The position numbers were made by a program, and so were the translations under genes. Below the pieces are notes generated by a model. That model ran no database searches. It worked only from the letters and a program-made list of their open reading frames with translations, and had not been told where the DNA came from. From Vreelandella zhaodongensis (lineage in GTDB: Bacteria; Pseudomonadota; Gammaproteobacteria; Pseudomonadales; Halomonadaceae), in the NCBI RefSeq assembly GCF_013415115.1, contig NZ_JACCDD010000005.1, positions 124,001-188,000 on the forward strand: a DNA stretch of 64,000 nt, given 5' to 3'. Of this stretch, positions 16,624 through 25,257 are shown piece after piece (positions within the stretch are counted from its first letter, which is position 1; each line of letters starts with the position of its first letter).

Positions 16624-17499
16624 ATGCTCGCCGAACTTTTTGCCGTCATGGCTCCCGTGCTGGCAGGAGCCGGGTTAGGGTATTTATGGGTGCGCCTAGG
16701 ACACCCTTACCCCGTAGATTTTATTACTCGACTCGTATTTAACATTGGTACACCCGCGCTGGTGCTGGCCTCCCTCTCTGGTGCCAATATTGATGCTGGG
16801 ACGTTTGGGCGAATGATGCTAGCAACCTCGCTAGTCATTATCGCCATGGGTGCTGCAAGTTTCGTGGTCGCCAAGCTACTGGGTCGACATTGGCGTGTTT
16901 TACTGGCCCCCATGATGTATCCCAATACCGGCAATATGGGGCTGCCGGTTGTGCTGTACGCCTTCGGCAGCGCAGGATTCGCCTATGGCATTACGGTAAT
17001 GGTGACGGTAACCCTATTTCAATTCACATTGGGAGCCGTGCTCAATAGCAGCGAAAACCCAATGAGAACGCTGCTAAAAACGCCCACGGTATATGCCATT
17101 GTGCTATCGATGGTGCTGTTGCTAACCGACGCCTCCCTACCTCCTTGGTTAGCCAACACGGTAGACTTGATGTCTGGGTTCACGGTCCCACTCATGCTCA
17201 TCACACTGGGGGTTTCTCTCGCCAGCATCCAAGTAAAAAGCCTGCGTTCTGGTCTTGGATTCAGCCTAGTGCGCATTCCTCTCGCCGCCGCCGCCGCATG
17301 GCTGATTGCTGGCTGGCTAGGCCTCCCTCCGTTGGCACAAGGCATTTTGGTACTGCAAATGTGTATGCCGGTCGCCGTGTTTAACTATTTGTTTGCCCAG
17401 CGCGCCCAGCGTGAACCTGCGTATGTGGCTAGCCTTGTTTTCTGTTCAACCATTCTTTCTCTTTTCTATTTACCCGTGCTGTTAGCCTTTCTGATGTAG
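16624..17499 (+). CDS. AEC-family (auxin efflux carrier) transporter
   Basis: A 291-residue inner-membrane protein with 9-10 hydrophobic helices. It has the paired inverted-repeat pattern of the family: NIGTPALVLASLSG in the first half and MYPNTGNMGLPVVLYAFG near the middle crossing. Bacterial relatives carry malate, malonate or other organic acids. It follows a LysR gene in the same direction, and LysR-AEC pairs commonly act on organic acid use. Substrate and direction cannot be told from sequence. Confidence 0.85.
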   Translation: MLAELFAVMAPVLAGAGLGYLWVRLGHPYPVDFITRLVFNIGTPALVLASLSGANIDAGTFGRMMLATSLVIIAMGAASFVVAKLLGRHWRVLLAPMMYPNTGNMGLPVVLYAFGSAGFAYGITVMVTVTLFQFTLGAVLNSSENPMRTLLKTPTVYAIVLSMVLLLTDASLPPWLANTVDLMSGFTVPLMLITLGVSLASIQVKSLRSGLGFSLVRIPLAAAAAWLIAGWLGLPPLAQGILVLQMCMPVAVFNYLFAQRAQREPAYVASLVFCSTILSLFYLPVLLAFLM

Positions 17500-17614
17500 T
17501 CCCTTATGTCAGTGTTTTATATCGCACCAACAGGGAACCCCTCCTGCTCAAGGCAGTCACTGCTAGACTGATGACACTCGAACCTTAGCGATGACCACCA
17601 TTGGAGAGAGCGCT

Positions 17615-18775
17615 ATGTATGCCGCACATCAGATATTTCCCCAGGTTTGCCGATATGCTTTAGGCGGGCTACTGCTCGTGGGTACCACGGGTACGGTGCA
17701 AGCGGAAATCGTTCACGATGCCATCGAAACCGAGCATCTAACCATCTCGATTGAGCAAGTAGCAGAAGGTTTCCAACACCCCTGGGCAGTTGCTTTCCTA
17801 CCTGATGGCCGCTACCTGGTGAGCGAGCGCAATGGTCAACTCAACCTTATCGATCCTAAGCGTGACCAATCCCAGGTATTAGAGGGAACGCCTACCGTTA
17901 ACCATCACGGACAAGGGGGGCTGTTAGATGTTGTACTACATCCCCAGTTCGGTGATGGCGAAAACGATTGGGTTTATTTCACCTGGAGCAAACCCGACGG
18001 CAACAATAGCCGCGCTGCTCTCTCCCGAGCAAAATGGCAGGGCGATTCGCTAGGTGACGTGGAGCATCTTTTTGAGCAAGACCGCGCCTCCTCTCCAGGT
18101 CGTCATTACGGCTCTCGCTTAGCATGGTTAAAAGATGGCACGCTATTAATGAGTATTGGCGATCGGGGTCTTGAACCATCTCGCGCCCAGGCAAGCAACG
18201 ACCATGCGGGCTCCACACTCCGTCTTACCGACACTGGCGGCATACCCAGCGATAACCCTTTTTTGGATGATGACAGCACCCTGGATGAAATTTACTCACT
18301 AGGAAATCGTAATATCCAGGGCATGACCGTACTGAGTAACGGTGAACTTTGGGCCTCCGAACATGGCCCACGTAAAGGCGATGAACTTAACCATATTCAA
18401 GCGGGCAGCAATTATGGCTGGCCTGAGGTTAGCCTTGGCAATGATTACCGTACCAATGAACCTATTGGCGCTGAATCGCTGCCGGGCATGGTCGATCCGG
18501 TATATGTCTTTAATGGCCGCTTCGCCCCATCAGGGTTGGCCGAAGTCACCAGCGATGCCTTGGGTAACTGGCAAGGACAGCTCCTCGCAGGCGGGCTAGC
18601 CAGTGAACAGCTACTTCGCTTACAGCTAGAAGATGGAGAAGTCGTGAGTGAGGAGATTATTTTACAAGGACACATCGGTCGCATCCGCGATGTCCGCCAA
18701 GGGCCTGAGGGCGCCATTTATTTATTGACTGACAGCAACCAAGGCAGCCTTTATCGCTTGCAGGCCGTCAACTAA
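17615..18775 (+). CDS. PQQ-dependent aldose sugar dehydrogenase (YliI type), periplasmic
   Basis: A 386-residue protein. ATG 17615 is chosen over 17591 because GGAGAG sits 8 bases upstream. A signal peptide ends at VQAE (about residue 28). The mature part is a six-bladed propeller of the GSDH family: HPWAVAFLPDGRYLVSERNG, then HGQGGLLDVVLHP, then ALGNRNIQGM and EHGPRKGDELN. The His and Arg residues of these motifs bind PQQ and act in catalysis in the characterised E. coli and Acinetobacter enzymes. It oxidises aldoses in the periplasm if PQQ is available. No PQQ synthesis genes are in the window. Confidence 0.88.
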   Translation: MYAAHQIFPQVCRYALGGLLLVGTTGTVQAEIVHDAIETEHLTISIEQVAEGFQHPWAVAFLPDGRYLVSERNGQLNLIDPKRDQSQVLEGTPTVNHHGQGGLLDVVLHPQFGDGENDWVYFTWSKPDGNNSRAALSRAKWQGDSLGDVEHLFEQDRASSPGRHYGSRLAWLKDGTLLMSIGDRGLEPSRAQASNDHAGSTLRLTDTGGIPSDNPFLDDDSTLDEIYSLGNRNIQGMTVLSNGELWASEHGPRKGDELNHIQAGSNYGWPEVSLGNDYRTNEPIGAESLPGMVDPVYVFNGRFAPSGLAEVTSDALGNWQGQLLAGGLASEQLLRLQLEDGEVVSEEIILQGHIGRIRDVRQGPEGAIYLLTDSNQGSLYRLQAVN

Positions 18776-18863
18776 ACAGGCCTCCTAGCGCCTCAATCGC
18801 ACTTTTTACACGCTGATACGAACCACTCACTATCAAACGGCGAACGACCACCATGGATACGCA

Positions 18864-20309
18864 ATGCGACTACGTAACTTAATTATTTTGACAGTGATCG
18901 TACCGCTATTTGTTGTCCTGGTGGTCTTTAGCTTAGTGGCTATCAAGTCGCTGGAAGACAACGTACGCTCTAAGCTACAAACTGAAGTAGAGATTATTAC
19001 CCGAGCACTTAGTACATCGCTGAGCTACGCGGTCGCTCGTGATAGTGATACGCCGTTGGAAGAAGCGCTGCAGTCAGCTTTTTCATTCCACCGTATCTAT
19101 GGTGCCTATGTCTTCGACACCCAAGGCCGTGAAGTGTACGGGCTAGGGTTAGGTAAAGATCTTTTTACCGCGGAAGAGATCCGGCAGGTTATTGAACGCG
19201 ACGACCTCTACAGCAACTACCGCCAGCACGAAGGGTGGACTTACTACTCCGCGCTAACACCGCTGCGTGCCCAGGATGGATCCGTTCATGGCGTGCTCCA
19301 GGTAAATCGCCTGAATACAGGTATCGAAAACTATACTGGGTTTATCAGCATTGTCGCAGTGCTGGTCTTCGTGATTGGAGCGGCAGGTATTGTCTTTAGT
19401 ATCTGGTGGGGCTTTCGGCACTATATTGAGCGGCCGCTGAATCGTCTCCTACGCGTTATGTTGTTGGTCGAAGATGGCGACCGCAGCCAACGGGCTAGCG
19501 TGGAGGGCCCTACCGAGTATCGTCGTCTGGCATCAGGGTTAAACGGCATGCTAGATGCAATGGCAGACAAAGACCGCGATATCGATGCCCGTCAACGACG
19601 CGAAATTGAGTTAGAAAAGCGCCTGCGAAAATCCAAGAAACTTGCCGAGCTGGGGGTTCTAGCGGCGGGCGTTGCCCATGAAATTGGCGCCCCACTGACT
19701 GTCATCAACGGTCAAGCCCAGCGCTTAGCCCGGCGAGACACTATCGGTGACGACGAGCGCGCGCGACTGGGGCGAATTCGCGGTGAAGTTGAAAGGATTG
19801 TACAAATTGTGCGCCAGTTAATGGAATTGGGTCGACAACATAACGTAGAGAAAGGTAATCAAGCCCTGGATCAGCTTATTATGAGCGCCAGTGAGCTTGT
19901 GGAAGAGGAGCTGGAACCCCGAAATATTCGTTTAGAGATTGATCTTCCCTCGCCCACCCCCCACTTACTGGTAAACGGGCAACAAATTGTTCAGGTGCTC
20001 ACCAATTTATTACGCAATGCAGCACAAGCAGCCGAGGTGAGCTGCATTCGCCTTAGCGCTCAACAACATAATGAAGAGCTCACATTGTGGGTAGAAGATA
20101 ACGGCCCTGGCATTCCAACATCGCACCATCAACAGGTCTTCGACCCTTTCTTTACGACTAAACCGGTGGGCCAAGGCAGCGGCTTAGGGCTCTCCATGGT
20201 ACACCGCATTATTAACGACCACGGCGGGACAATTGGCGTATTTAATAGCGGCCTTGGTGGCGCTGGATTTGAAATTACGCTCCCCCTTAGTGAAACAGCA
20301 TCCGCTTGA
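18864..20309 (+). CDS. sensor histidine kinase of an NtrC-type two-component system
   Basis: A 481-residue membrane kinase. Helix 1 spans residues 5-27, then a periplasmic sensor region to about 158, and helix 2 at 159-182. HAMP is at about 184-240. A coiled linker (RQRREIELEKRLRKSKKL) leads to HisKA with phospho-acceptor His272 (GVAHEIGAPLTVI). The ATPase domain has N box NLLRNAAQAA, G1 VEDNGPGIP and G2 GSGLGLSMVHRI. The layout resembles ZraS/AtoS-like kinases that drive sigma-54 activators. It overlaps the frame of the regulator that follows and is clearly its partner. The signal is unknown. Confidence 0.92.
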   Translation: MRLRNLIILTVIVPLFVVLVVFSLVAIKSLEDNVRSKLQTEVEIITRALSTSLSYAVARDSDTPLEEALQSAFSFHRIYGAYVFDTQGREVYGLGLGKDLFTAEEIRQVIERDDLYSNYRQHEGWTYYSALTPLRAQDGSVHGVLQVNRLNTGIENYTGFISIVAVLVFVIGAAGIVFSIWWGFRHYIERPLNRLLRVMLLVEDGDRSQRASVEGPTEYRRLASGLNGMLDAMADKDRDIDARQRREIELEKRLRKSKKLAELGVLAAGVAHEIGAPLTVINGQAQRLARRDTIGDDERARLGRIRGEVERIVQIVRQLMELGRQHNVEKGNQALDQLIMSASELVEEELEPRNIRLEIDLPSPTPHLLVNGQQIVQVLTNLLRNAAQAAEVSCIRLSAQQHNEELTLWVEDNGPGIPTSHHQQVFDPFFTTKPVGQGSGLGLSMVHRIINDHGGTIGVFNSGLGGAGFEITLPLSETASA

Positions 20310-20320
20310 GGAAAACGTTT

Positions 20321-21730
20321 GTGACCCATCAGGAACACCTTTTACCGTTATTGGTGGTGGAAGATGACGCCGCTATACGTGAGTTACTTGAAGAAGAGCT
20401 CAACGACGCGGGCTATGACACACTCGGCGTCCCCAGTGCAGAAGATGCCCTTGCGCTGCTTAGCCACACACCCGTCGCCATGATGATTACGGACGTGCGC
20501 CTTCCAGGCATGACCGGCATTCAGCTACTTCAGCAACTACGCCAAAGCGGCAGTGAGCTCGGTATTATTGTCATCACAGCTTTCGGCACCATCGACCAAG
20601 CCGTCGAGGCATTGAAGCTGGGTGCTGATGATTTTTTAACCAAACCACTGGATTTAGATGCGATACGTGAAGCCGTGTTTCGTGTTTTAGAACGCCAGCG
20701 CTTGTCCCTTTCCCATGATGCTGAGCCGAATGACTTCCACGGTATTGTAGGAAAAAGCCCTGCCATGCAGTCGCTGTTTCACGATGCCTCTCGGCTTGCC
20801 AAAAGCGACGCACCTATTTTGATTCTGGGAGAAAGCGGTACGGGTAAAGAACTGCTGGCTCTCGCCATTCACCAGGAGAGCAAACGTCATGACGCGCCGT
20901 TCGTCCCTGTAAACTGCGCCAGCATCCCCGCAGACTTAATGGAAAGTGAGTTCTTTGGCCATGTAAAAGGTGCATTTACTGGAGCAAACGAAGCACGCAA
21001 AGGGCTATTTCATAGCGCACAAGGTGGCAGTTTGTTTCTGGATGAAATTGGTGAAATGCCCGTCAATCTCCAGGCCAAGCTATTACGTGCACTGCAAGAA
21101 AAAACCGTGCGCCCCGTTGGTAGCGAACGCGAAGAGCCAGTGGATGTTCGCATTATTGCCGCAACTCACCGCAACCTGGAAAAAGAGATCGAGCAAGAGA
21201 ATTTTCGCAGCGACCTCTTCTATCGCCTTGAGACATTCTCGCTGCGTATTCCTCCACTTCGAGAACGCGGCACCGATATTGAGCAGCTTATTTTTGCACT
21301 CATCGATAAGCACGCCGAAAGCCAGGGGAAGCAGATTGAGCAAATCGAGCCCGAGGCGCTTAATAGCCTGCTGAATTATCCCTACCCTGGCAACGTACGT
21401 GAGCTGGAAAACGCTATTATGCGTGCCGTGACGCTCAGCGAAAAAGGCGTGCTACAGCACGATGACCTGCCAGAGCGGCTACGTGAACAAGCCAACCAAC
21501 ACAACGGTGGTTCGGAAATCACCCCGACACTTAGTGGAGAAGTGCTTCCGGGCACCCAAGCTCCCGCACCAGCGCCCACTCGATGGCCAAGTTTGGAGGA
21601 AGTAGAAAAGCGTTATATTCGCAAAGTACTTGAGGCAACCGGAGGTAATAAACGGCGAACAGCTGAAGTGCTGGGCATTGCCCGCCGTACACTTTATCGC
21701 CGCCTGGAAGACGATAGCGAGCCATCATAG
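20321..21730 (+). CDS. sigma-54-dependent response regulator (NtrC family)
   Basis: A 469-residue activator. GTG 20321 is chosen because GAGGA at 20308-20312 gives 8-base spacing; the frame is also open from TTG 20306. Receiver domain residues 8-120 carry Asp15/Asp16, phospho-acceptor Asp58 (ITDVRLPG) and the conserved Lys of LTKPLD. The AAA+ domain has GESGTGKE, the sigma-54 loop GAFTGA and FLDEIGEM. The Fis-type helix-turn-helix ends the protein (GGNKRRTAEVLGIARRTLYR). It should activate sigma-54 promoters on phosphorylation by the upstream kinase. Targets are unknown; the adjacent lipoprotein gene is one candidate. Confidence 0.93.
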   Translation: MTHQEHLLPLLVVEDDAAIRELLEEELNDAGYDTLGVPSAEDALALLSHTPVAMMITDVRLPGMTGIQLLQQLRQSGSELGIIVITAFGTIDQAVEALKLGADDFLTKPLDLDAIREAVFRVLERQRLSLSHDAEPNDFHGIVGKSPAMQSLFHDASRLAKSDAPILILGESGTGKELLALAIHQESKRHDAPFVPVNCASIPADLMESEFFGHVKGAFTGANEARKGLFHSAQGGSLFLDEIGEMPVNLQAKLLRALQEKTVRPVGSEREEPVDVRIIAATHRNLEKEIEQENFRSDLFYRLETFSLRIPPLRERGTDIEQLIFALIDKHAESQGKQIEQIEPEALNSLLNYPYPGNVRELENAIMRAVTLSEKGVLQHDDLPERLREQANQHNGGSEITPTLSGEVLPGTQAPAPAPTRWPSLEEVEKRYIRKVLEATGGNKRRTAEVLGIARRTLYRRLEDDSEPS

Positions 21731-21754
21731 CCAGTATTTTACGGGGCATTCATG

Positions 21755-21780
21755 CAAAAAAACCCCCGCGTGCGCGGGGG
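21755..21780 (-). terminator. rho-independent terminator for the acidic lipoprotein gene
   Basis: On the minus strand a GC-rich hairpin (CCCCCGCG/CGCGGGGG, two-base loop region CA) is followed by a run of seven T. It ends transcription from 22289 leftwards and also separates the convergent response regulator gene. Confidence 0.82.
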
Positions 21781-21860
21781 TGAAAAGATGGTAAACCATG
21801 TGGAGCAGCCGCAGGGAACAGACAGCTGATGCAATTTACCATCGTAGGGAGCGTTGGCCA

Positions 21861-22289
21861 TTACTGACCTATATTCATCTCTTCGTCATCTTCTTCATCA
21901 GCACCTGGCATGGGATCAGTGCCATTACCAAATCCTGGTTCTTCATCTGGATTCATAGCGTCTTGGGTCTCACCCGGCACGGGCTCTTGAGAAGCAGCCG
22001 CTTCGTCACCTAACCCCGGATCACTCATCGCAGGGTCGTCAGCCATTGCAGGGTCATTAGTCATTGCGGGATCTGAAGGCGGATCCATCATACCGTTGTC
22101 TTCAGCTTCAGGCATTTGACCCGTAGTTGATGTAGCATCTTGCTCCATCGTTTCAGGTTGTTCCGCAGGAGGCATATCGTCATTCCCATTGCCACACCCT
22201 GCCAGTGCCAGTGTCCCTACCGCTGCAGCTAACATACATAATGTAAGTACACGCGGGCGTTTTGATACGTCTCTCGATTGTTTATCCAT
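21861..22289 (-). CDS. small acidic lipoprotein with Asp-Pro-Ala-Met repeats, unknown function
   Basis: A 142-residue protein. ATG 22289 is chosen over 22304 because GGAGG precedes it by 8 bases. The signal ends in a lipobox (LALAGC), so the mature protein is probably lipid-anchored. The rest is low complexity: rich in Asp, Glu, Pro and Met, almost without basic residues, with repeats SDPAMTNDPAMADDPAMSDP. It is likely disordered. Methionine-rich acidic stretches suggest metal or cation interaction or a halophile-type adaptation, but no family is recognised. It converges on the NtrC-type regulator gene. Confidence 0.7.
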   Translation of the reverse strand: MDKQSRDVSKRPRVLTLCMLAAAVGTLALAGCGNGNDDMPPAEQPETMEQDATSTTGQMPEAEDNGMMDPPSDPAMTNDPAMADDPAMSDPGLGDEAAASQEPVPGETQDAMNPDEEPGFGNGTDPMPGADEEDDEEMNIGQ

Positions 22290-22783
22290 AAAGCTGACCT
22301 CCACTCATACTGATAGGGTTATTCATACTCCTTCACAGTTCGTGCCAACCGCCTCAAAAAAAATAAAAAACCTTAATAATCAATACAATAAATAAAACAA
22401 AACATGCGCAGCCATCATTAAAGCCCGCATTTTAATCGGGTCAATTTGACACATGTGGCAAAATTTGGCACTGGTATAAGAGGCGTTGTGACACACATTG
22501 CCTATCTATGTATAATGAAAATTAATCACTATTCGTGAGAAATTTAAATTTTAATTATAAAAAATGTAGGGTTCACGGCTTCTCACTGTCGCTGTAAATA
22601 CAGCTGTTGCTTATATTAATGTGACCCCGTTGAAATAAGATTAAGCAATATTTGCTACCTTAGTACACGTAACAATCGCCAGCTAACGCATCTCAAGGAC
22701 GGAAGGTTGTTTCGGTTGGCCTTGGTTCCAAGGAAACATCACTCCTCGAATGCACAGCTTATATTCAAAATGGAGAGGCTCCA
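22290..22783. other. 494-bp AT-rich intergenic region, divergent promoters of lipoprotein and BCCT genes
   Basis: No gene is visible. The middle is unusually AT-rich compared with the flanks. It holds a good -10 candidate for the BCCT gene (TATAAT 22511-22516) and a small perfect inverted repeat (CCTTGG/CCAAGG, 22720-22733) in what would be a long 5' untranslated leader. No known riboswitch was recognised. Confidence 0.5.
22488..22516 (+). promoter_or_regulatory. candidate promoter of the BCCT transporter gene
   Basis: GTGACA (22488-22493) and TATAAT (22511-22516) are 17 bases apart. The -10 is perfect and the -35 matches 4 of 6 positions of TTGACA. It would give a leader of about 260 bases before the GTG start at 22784. 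Confidence 0.4.
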
Positions 22784-24424
22784 GTGGATAATCCTGACTC
22801 TAAACGCTCCCCCGACGAGCCAGTCTCAGAGGGCATCCCAGCCCCTGACGGCGCGGCGAACCTCATCGACACCGACTATGTGATCGGGCAAGACAACATC
22901 ACCCCCAGCCCGATGGGAGTGAACCTTGATCTACACGGTAAGGTATTCACCATATCGTCGATCGTAGTGCTGTTGTTTGTCGTTCTAACGCTTGCTTTAC
23001 AAGACACTATCGCCCCGATCTATGGCGCTATCTTTAGCTTTTTAACCGGCAATTTGGCTTGGTTCTTTATCTTTGCTGCCAATATTTTCGTTATCCTCTG
23101 CCTCGGACTGATCATCTCTCCATTGGGTAAAATCCGCATTGGTGGCGCTGATGCCAAACCGGATTTTACCTACGTCGGCTGGTTCTCAATGCTATTTGCC
23201 GCTGGCATGGGCATTGGCCTGATGTTTTTTGGCGTTAACGAGCCGCTGACCCACTTTGGCACGTCATTCGATGGCGGAGACTGGGCACCACTGGCTGGCG
23301 CCGAAGGGGATGCTGCAGGTGCGGCTGCACTTGGTATGGCGGCGACGATCTTCCACTGGGGCCTACACCCTTGGGCGATTTACGCAGTGGTCGCACTCGC
23401 ACTGGCGTTATTCTCGTTTAACAAAGGCCTCCCTCTTTCAATGCGCTCGGTGTTCTACCCCATATTGGGTGAGCGCGTATGGGGTTGGCCGGGCCACTTG
23501 ATCGACATCCTGGCGGTATTTGCTACGCTGTTTGGTCTTGCAACGTCTCTCGGCCTGGGAGCCACACAGGCTGCGGCAGGCTTAAGCTACTTGTTTGGCG
23601 CACCGGAAAGCGACATCACCATGATCCTGCTGATCGTTGGTATCACGATCATCGCCATTGGCTCGATCATGGCAGGGGTCGACAAAGGTGTTCAGCTTTT
23701 ATCAAAAATCAACATTGCGATGGCAGCGGCACTGCTGTTTTTCGTTATCGCCGTTGGTCCGACACTGCTCATTGCGACAGGCTTCTTTGAAAACCTGATT
23801 AACTATGCCGTGCACCTGCCTGCGCTATCGAACCCCTTTGGCCGTGAAGACGCTAACTTTAGCCAAGGCTGGACTGCCTTCTACTGGGCATGGTGGATTT
23901 CCTGGTCTCCGTACGTTGGTATGTTTATTGCGCGGGTTTCCCGTGGACGTACCGTGCGTGAGTTCTTGATTTCAGTTCTTCTTGTACCTTCTGTTGTATC
24001 GGTACTGTGGATGACAACGTTTGGCGGTACTGCCATTGATCAATACGTCAGCCAAGGTATTAGTGCTGTGCGCGATGCAGGCGTAGACCTACAGTTGTTC
24101 ATCATGCTAGAACAGCTACCGCTCTCGCAGATCACCTCGTTTATTGCGATCCTGCTGGTCATTATTTTCTTCGTGACCTCTTCTGACTCTGGCTCGCTGG
24201 TGATCGACTCCATTACCGCAGGCGGCAAGGTGGATGCACCGAAACCTCAGCGCGTGTTCTGGGCGATCATCGAAGGGGCGATTGCTATTGCGTTATTGCT
24301 GGGTGGAGGCCTGACTGCACTACAGACCATGGCAGTTTCTACCGGTTTCCCGTTCACCATCATCCTATTAGTGGCATGTTATGCCATTGTCAAAGGACTG
24401 ATGAGCGAACCCAAAGCGGTGTAG
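22784..24424 (+). CDS. BCCT-family transporter (betaine/choline/carnitine type)
   Basis: A 546-residue secondary transporter starting at GTG 22784 with GGAGAGG five bases upstream. Twelve hydrophobic helices are visible. The family signature lies in WAWWISWSPYVGMFIARVSR followed by GRTVREF, and the tryptophan-rich segment of helix 8 supplies the aromatic box for the quaternary ammonium group. The glycine-rich GMGIGLMFFGVNEPL segment is in helix 3. It imports compatible solutes such as glycine betaine or ectoine driven by sodium or protons, in keeping with a halophilic host. The C-terminal tail is short, unlike BetP, so osmosensing by a long tail is unlikely. Exact substrate is not determinable. 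Confidence 0.92.
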   Translation: MDNPDSKRSPDEPVSEGIPAPDGAANLIDTDYVIGQDNITPSPMGVNLDLHGKVFTISSIVVLLFVVLTLALQDTIAPIYGAIFSFLTGNLAWFFIFAANIFVILCLGLIISPLGKIRIGGADAKPDFTYVGWFSMLFAAGMGIGLMFFGVNEPLTHFGTSFDGGDWAPLAGAEGDAAGAAALGMAATIFHWGLHPWAIYAVVALALALFSFNKGLPLSMRSVFYPILGERVWGWPGHLIDILAVFATLFGLATSLGLGATQAAAGLSYLFGAPESDITMILLIVGITIIAIGSIMAGVDKGVQLLSKINIAMAAALLFFVIAVGPTLLIATGFFENLINYAVHLPALSNPFGREDANFSQGWTAFYWAWWISWSPYVGMFIARVSRGRTVREFLISVLLVPSVVSVLWMTTFGGTAIDQYVSQGISAVRDAGVDLQLFIMLEQLPLSQITSFIAILLVIIFFVTSSDSGSLVIDSITAGGKVDAPKPQRVFWAIIEGAIAIALLLGGGLTALQTMAVSTGFPFTIILLVACYAIVKGLMSEPKAV

Positions 24425-24444
24425 CGAATCGCCGACACTTGCAC

Positions 24445-24484
24445 CAACGCAAACGGGCAGCCAAATGGCTGCCCGTTTGCGTTG
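24445..24484 (+). terminator. long perfect inverted repeat, probable bidirectional terminator
   Basis: An 18-bp perfect stem (CAACGCAAACGGGCAGCC and its complement) with a 4-base loop AAAT lies 20 bases after the BCCT stop. A long T tract is missing, so termination efficiency is uncertain. Confidence 0.55.
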
Positions 24485-24530
24485 ATGACGTTCACCCAAG
24501 TAGTGGTGGTAGCTCGAAAGTAGTGTGCCT

Positions 24531-25256
24531 TTAGCACCAAAGCGCTTTCAATGGCGTTTCCGGCGTGTAGTGATAACTCATTTGAGCCTGTAGCAGCTCT
24601 GCCGTTGCCAACGCATCGACTAATGCGTGGTGTCCTTGATAGGCAGGTAAGCCGTAACGCTCACGACTAGCATTTAGGCGAATCGAAACCGGCGGACGCC
24701 CCAGCCAACGCCGAAACCTTGCCCAGAGGGTCTGGCGGTGCATACGTGCTTCAAGGGACATCGTATCAATCATTGGAAACAGCACTCCCTCTCCTCGTCT
24801 CGCCTTTACCGCAGCATCGAGAAAGGGCCGTTCAATATTTCGGAAATGCACCACGACTAAGCGCCCTGCTAGTACCTCTAACAGCTCATCCAACACCGCG
24901 TCTAAATCCGGCGCATTGGCAATTTCCGAATGGGTAATGTGGTGATACGCAATGGATGCCTCATCCAGTGGTCTTGACGGCTTTACTACCCAGTAACGAC
25001 GTTGAGCAAGAGGGATCCGGTCCAGCGTAAAGGGAACGACCCCAATGCTCACAATGGCGTGGCGACGCTCGTCTAGCCCGGTGGTTTCCATGTCCAGCGC
25101 CACCATAGGCACCTTTCCAATAGGCGTATCAGGACTGGGAAGCGGCATGTCAAAAAACCGCTTGAGCGCGTCATCATGCACCCGCTGTGCACGCTCAGCC
25201 ATATAGCCTTCCCAATTGGCCTGAACTACTTTTTTGCGCGGGCGGATTTCAAACAT
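24531..25256 (-). CDS. DnaQ-like DEDD 3'-5' exonuclease
   Basis: A 241-residue protein with an RNase T/DnaQ-type exonuclease domain at about 45-225. ExoI is ALDMETTGLD (catalytic Asp and Glu). ExoIII is HHALVDALATAEL (His and Asp, DEDDh type). At ExoII the expected HNxxFDxxFL pattern reads HFRNIERPFL, so Glu stands where Asp is usual. It ends 1 bp from the start of the following frame of the cNMP/CBS gene, whose stop lies at 25258, so the two are one operon with the CBS gene first. Relatives next to CBS/DUF294 proteins are known. The substrate is unknown. Confidence 0.85.
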   Translation of the reverse strand: MFEIRPRKKVVQANWEGYMAERAQRVHDDALKRFFDMPLPSPDTPIGKVPMVALDMETTGLDERRHAIVSIGVVPFTLDRIPLAQRRYWVVKPSRPLDEASIAYHHITHSEIANAPDLDAVLDELLEVLAGRLVVVHFRNIERPFLDAAVKARRGEGVLFPMIDTMSLEARMHRQTLWARFRRWLGRPPVSIRLNASRERYGLPAYQGHHALVDALATAELLQAQMSYHYTPETPLKALWC

Positions 25257-25257
25257 G

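Noticed and set aside
22456-22480. A sigma-54 promoter (TGGCA/TTTGGCA) between the lipoprotein and BCCT genes
   Set aside because: The GG and GC elements are one base too close for the -24/-12 spacing.
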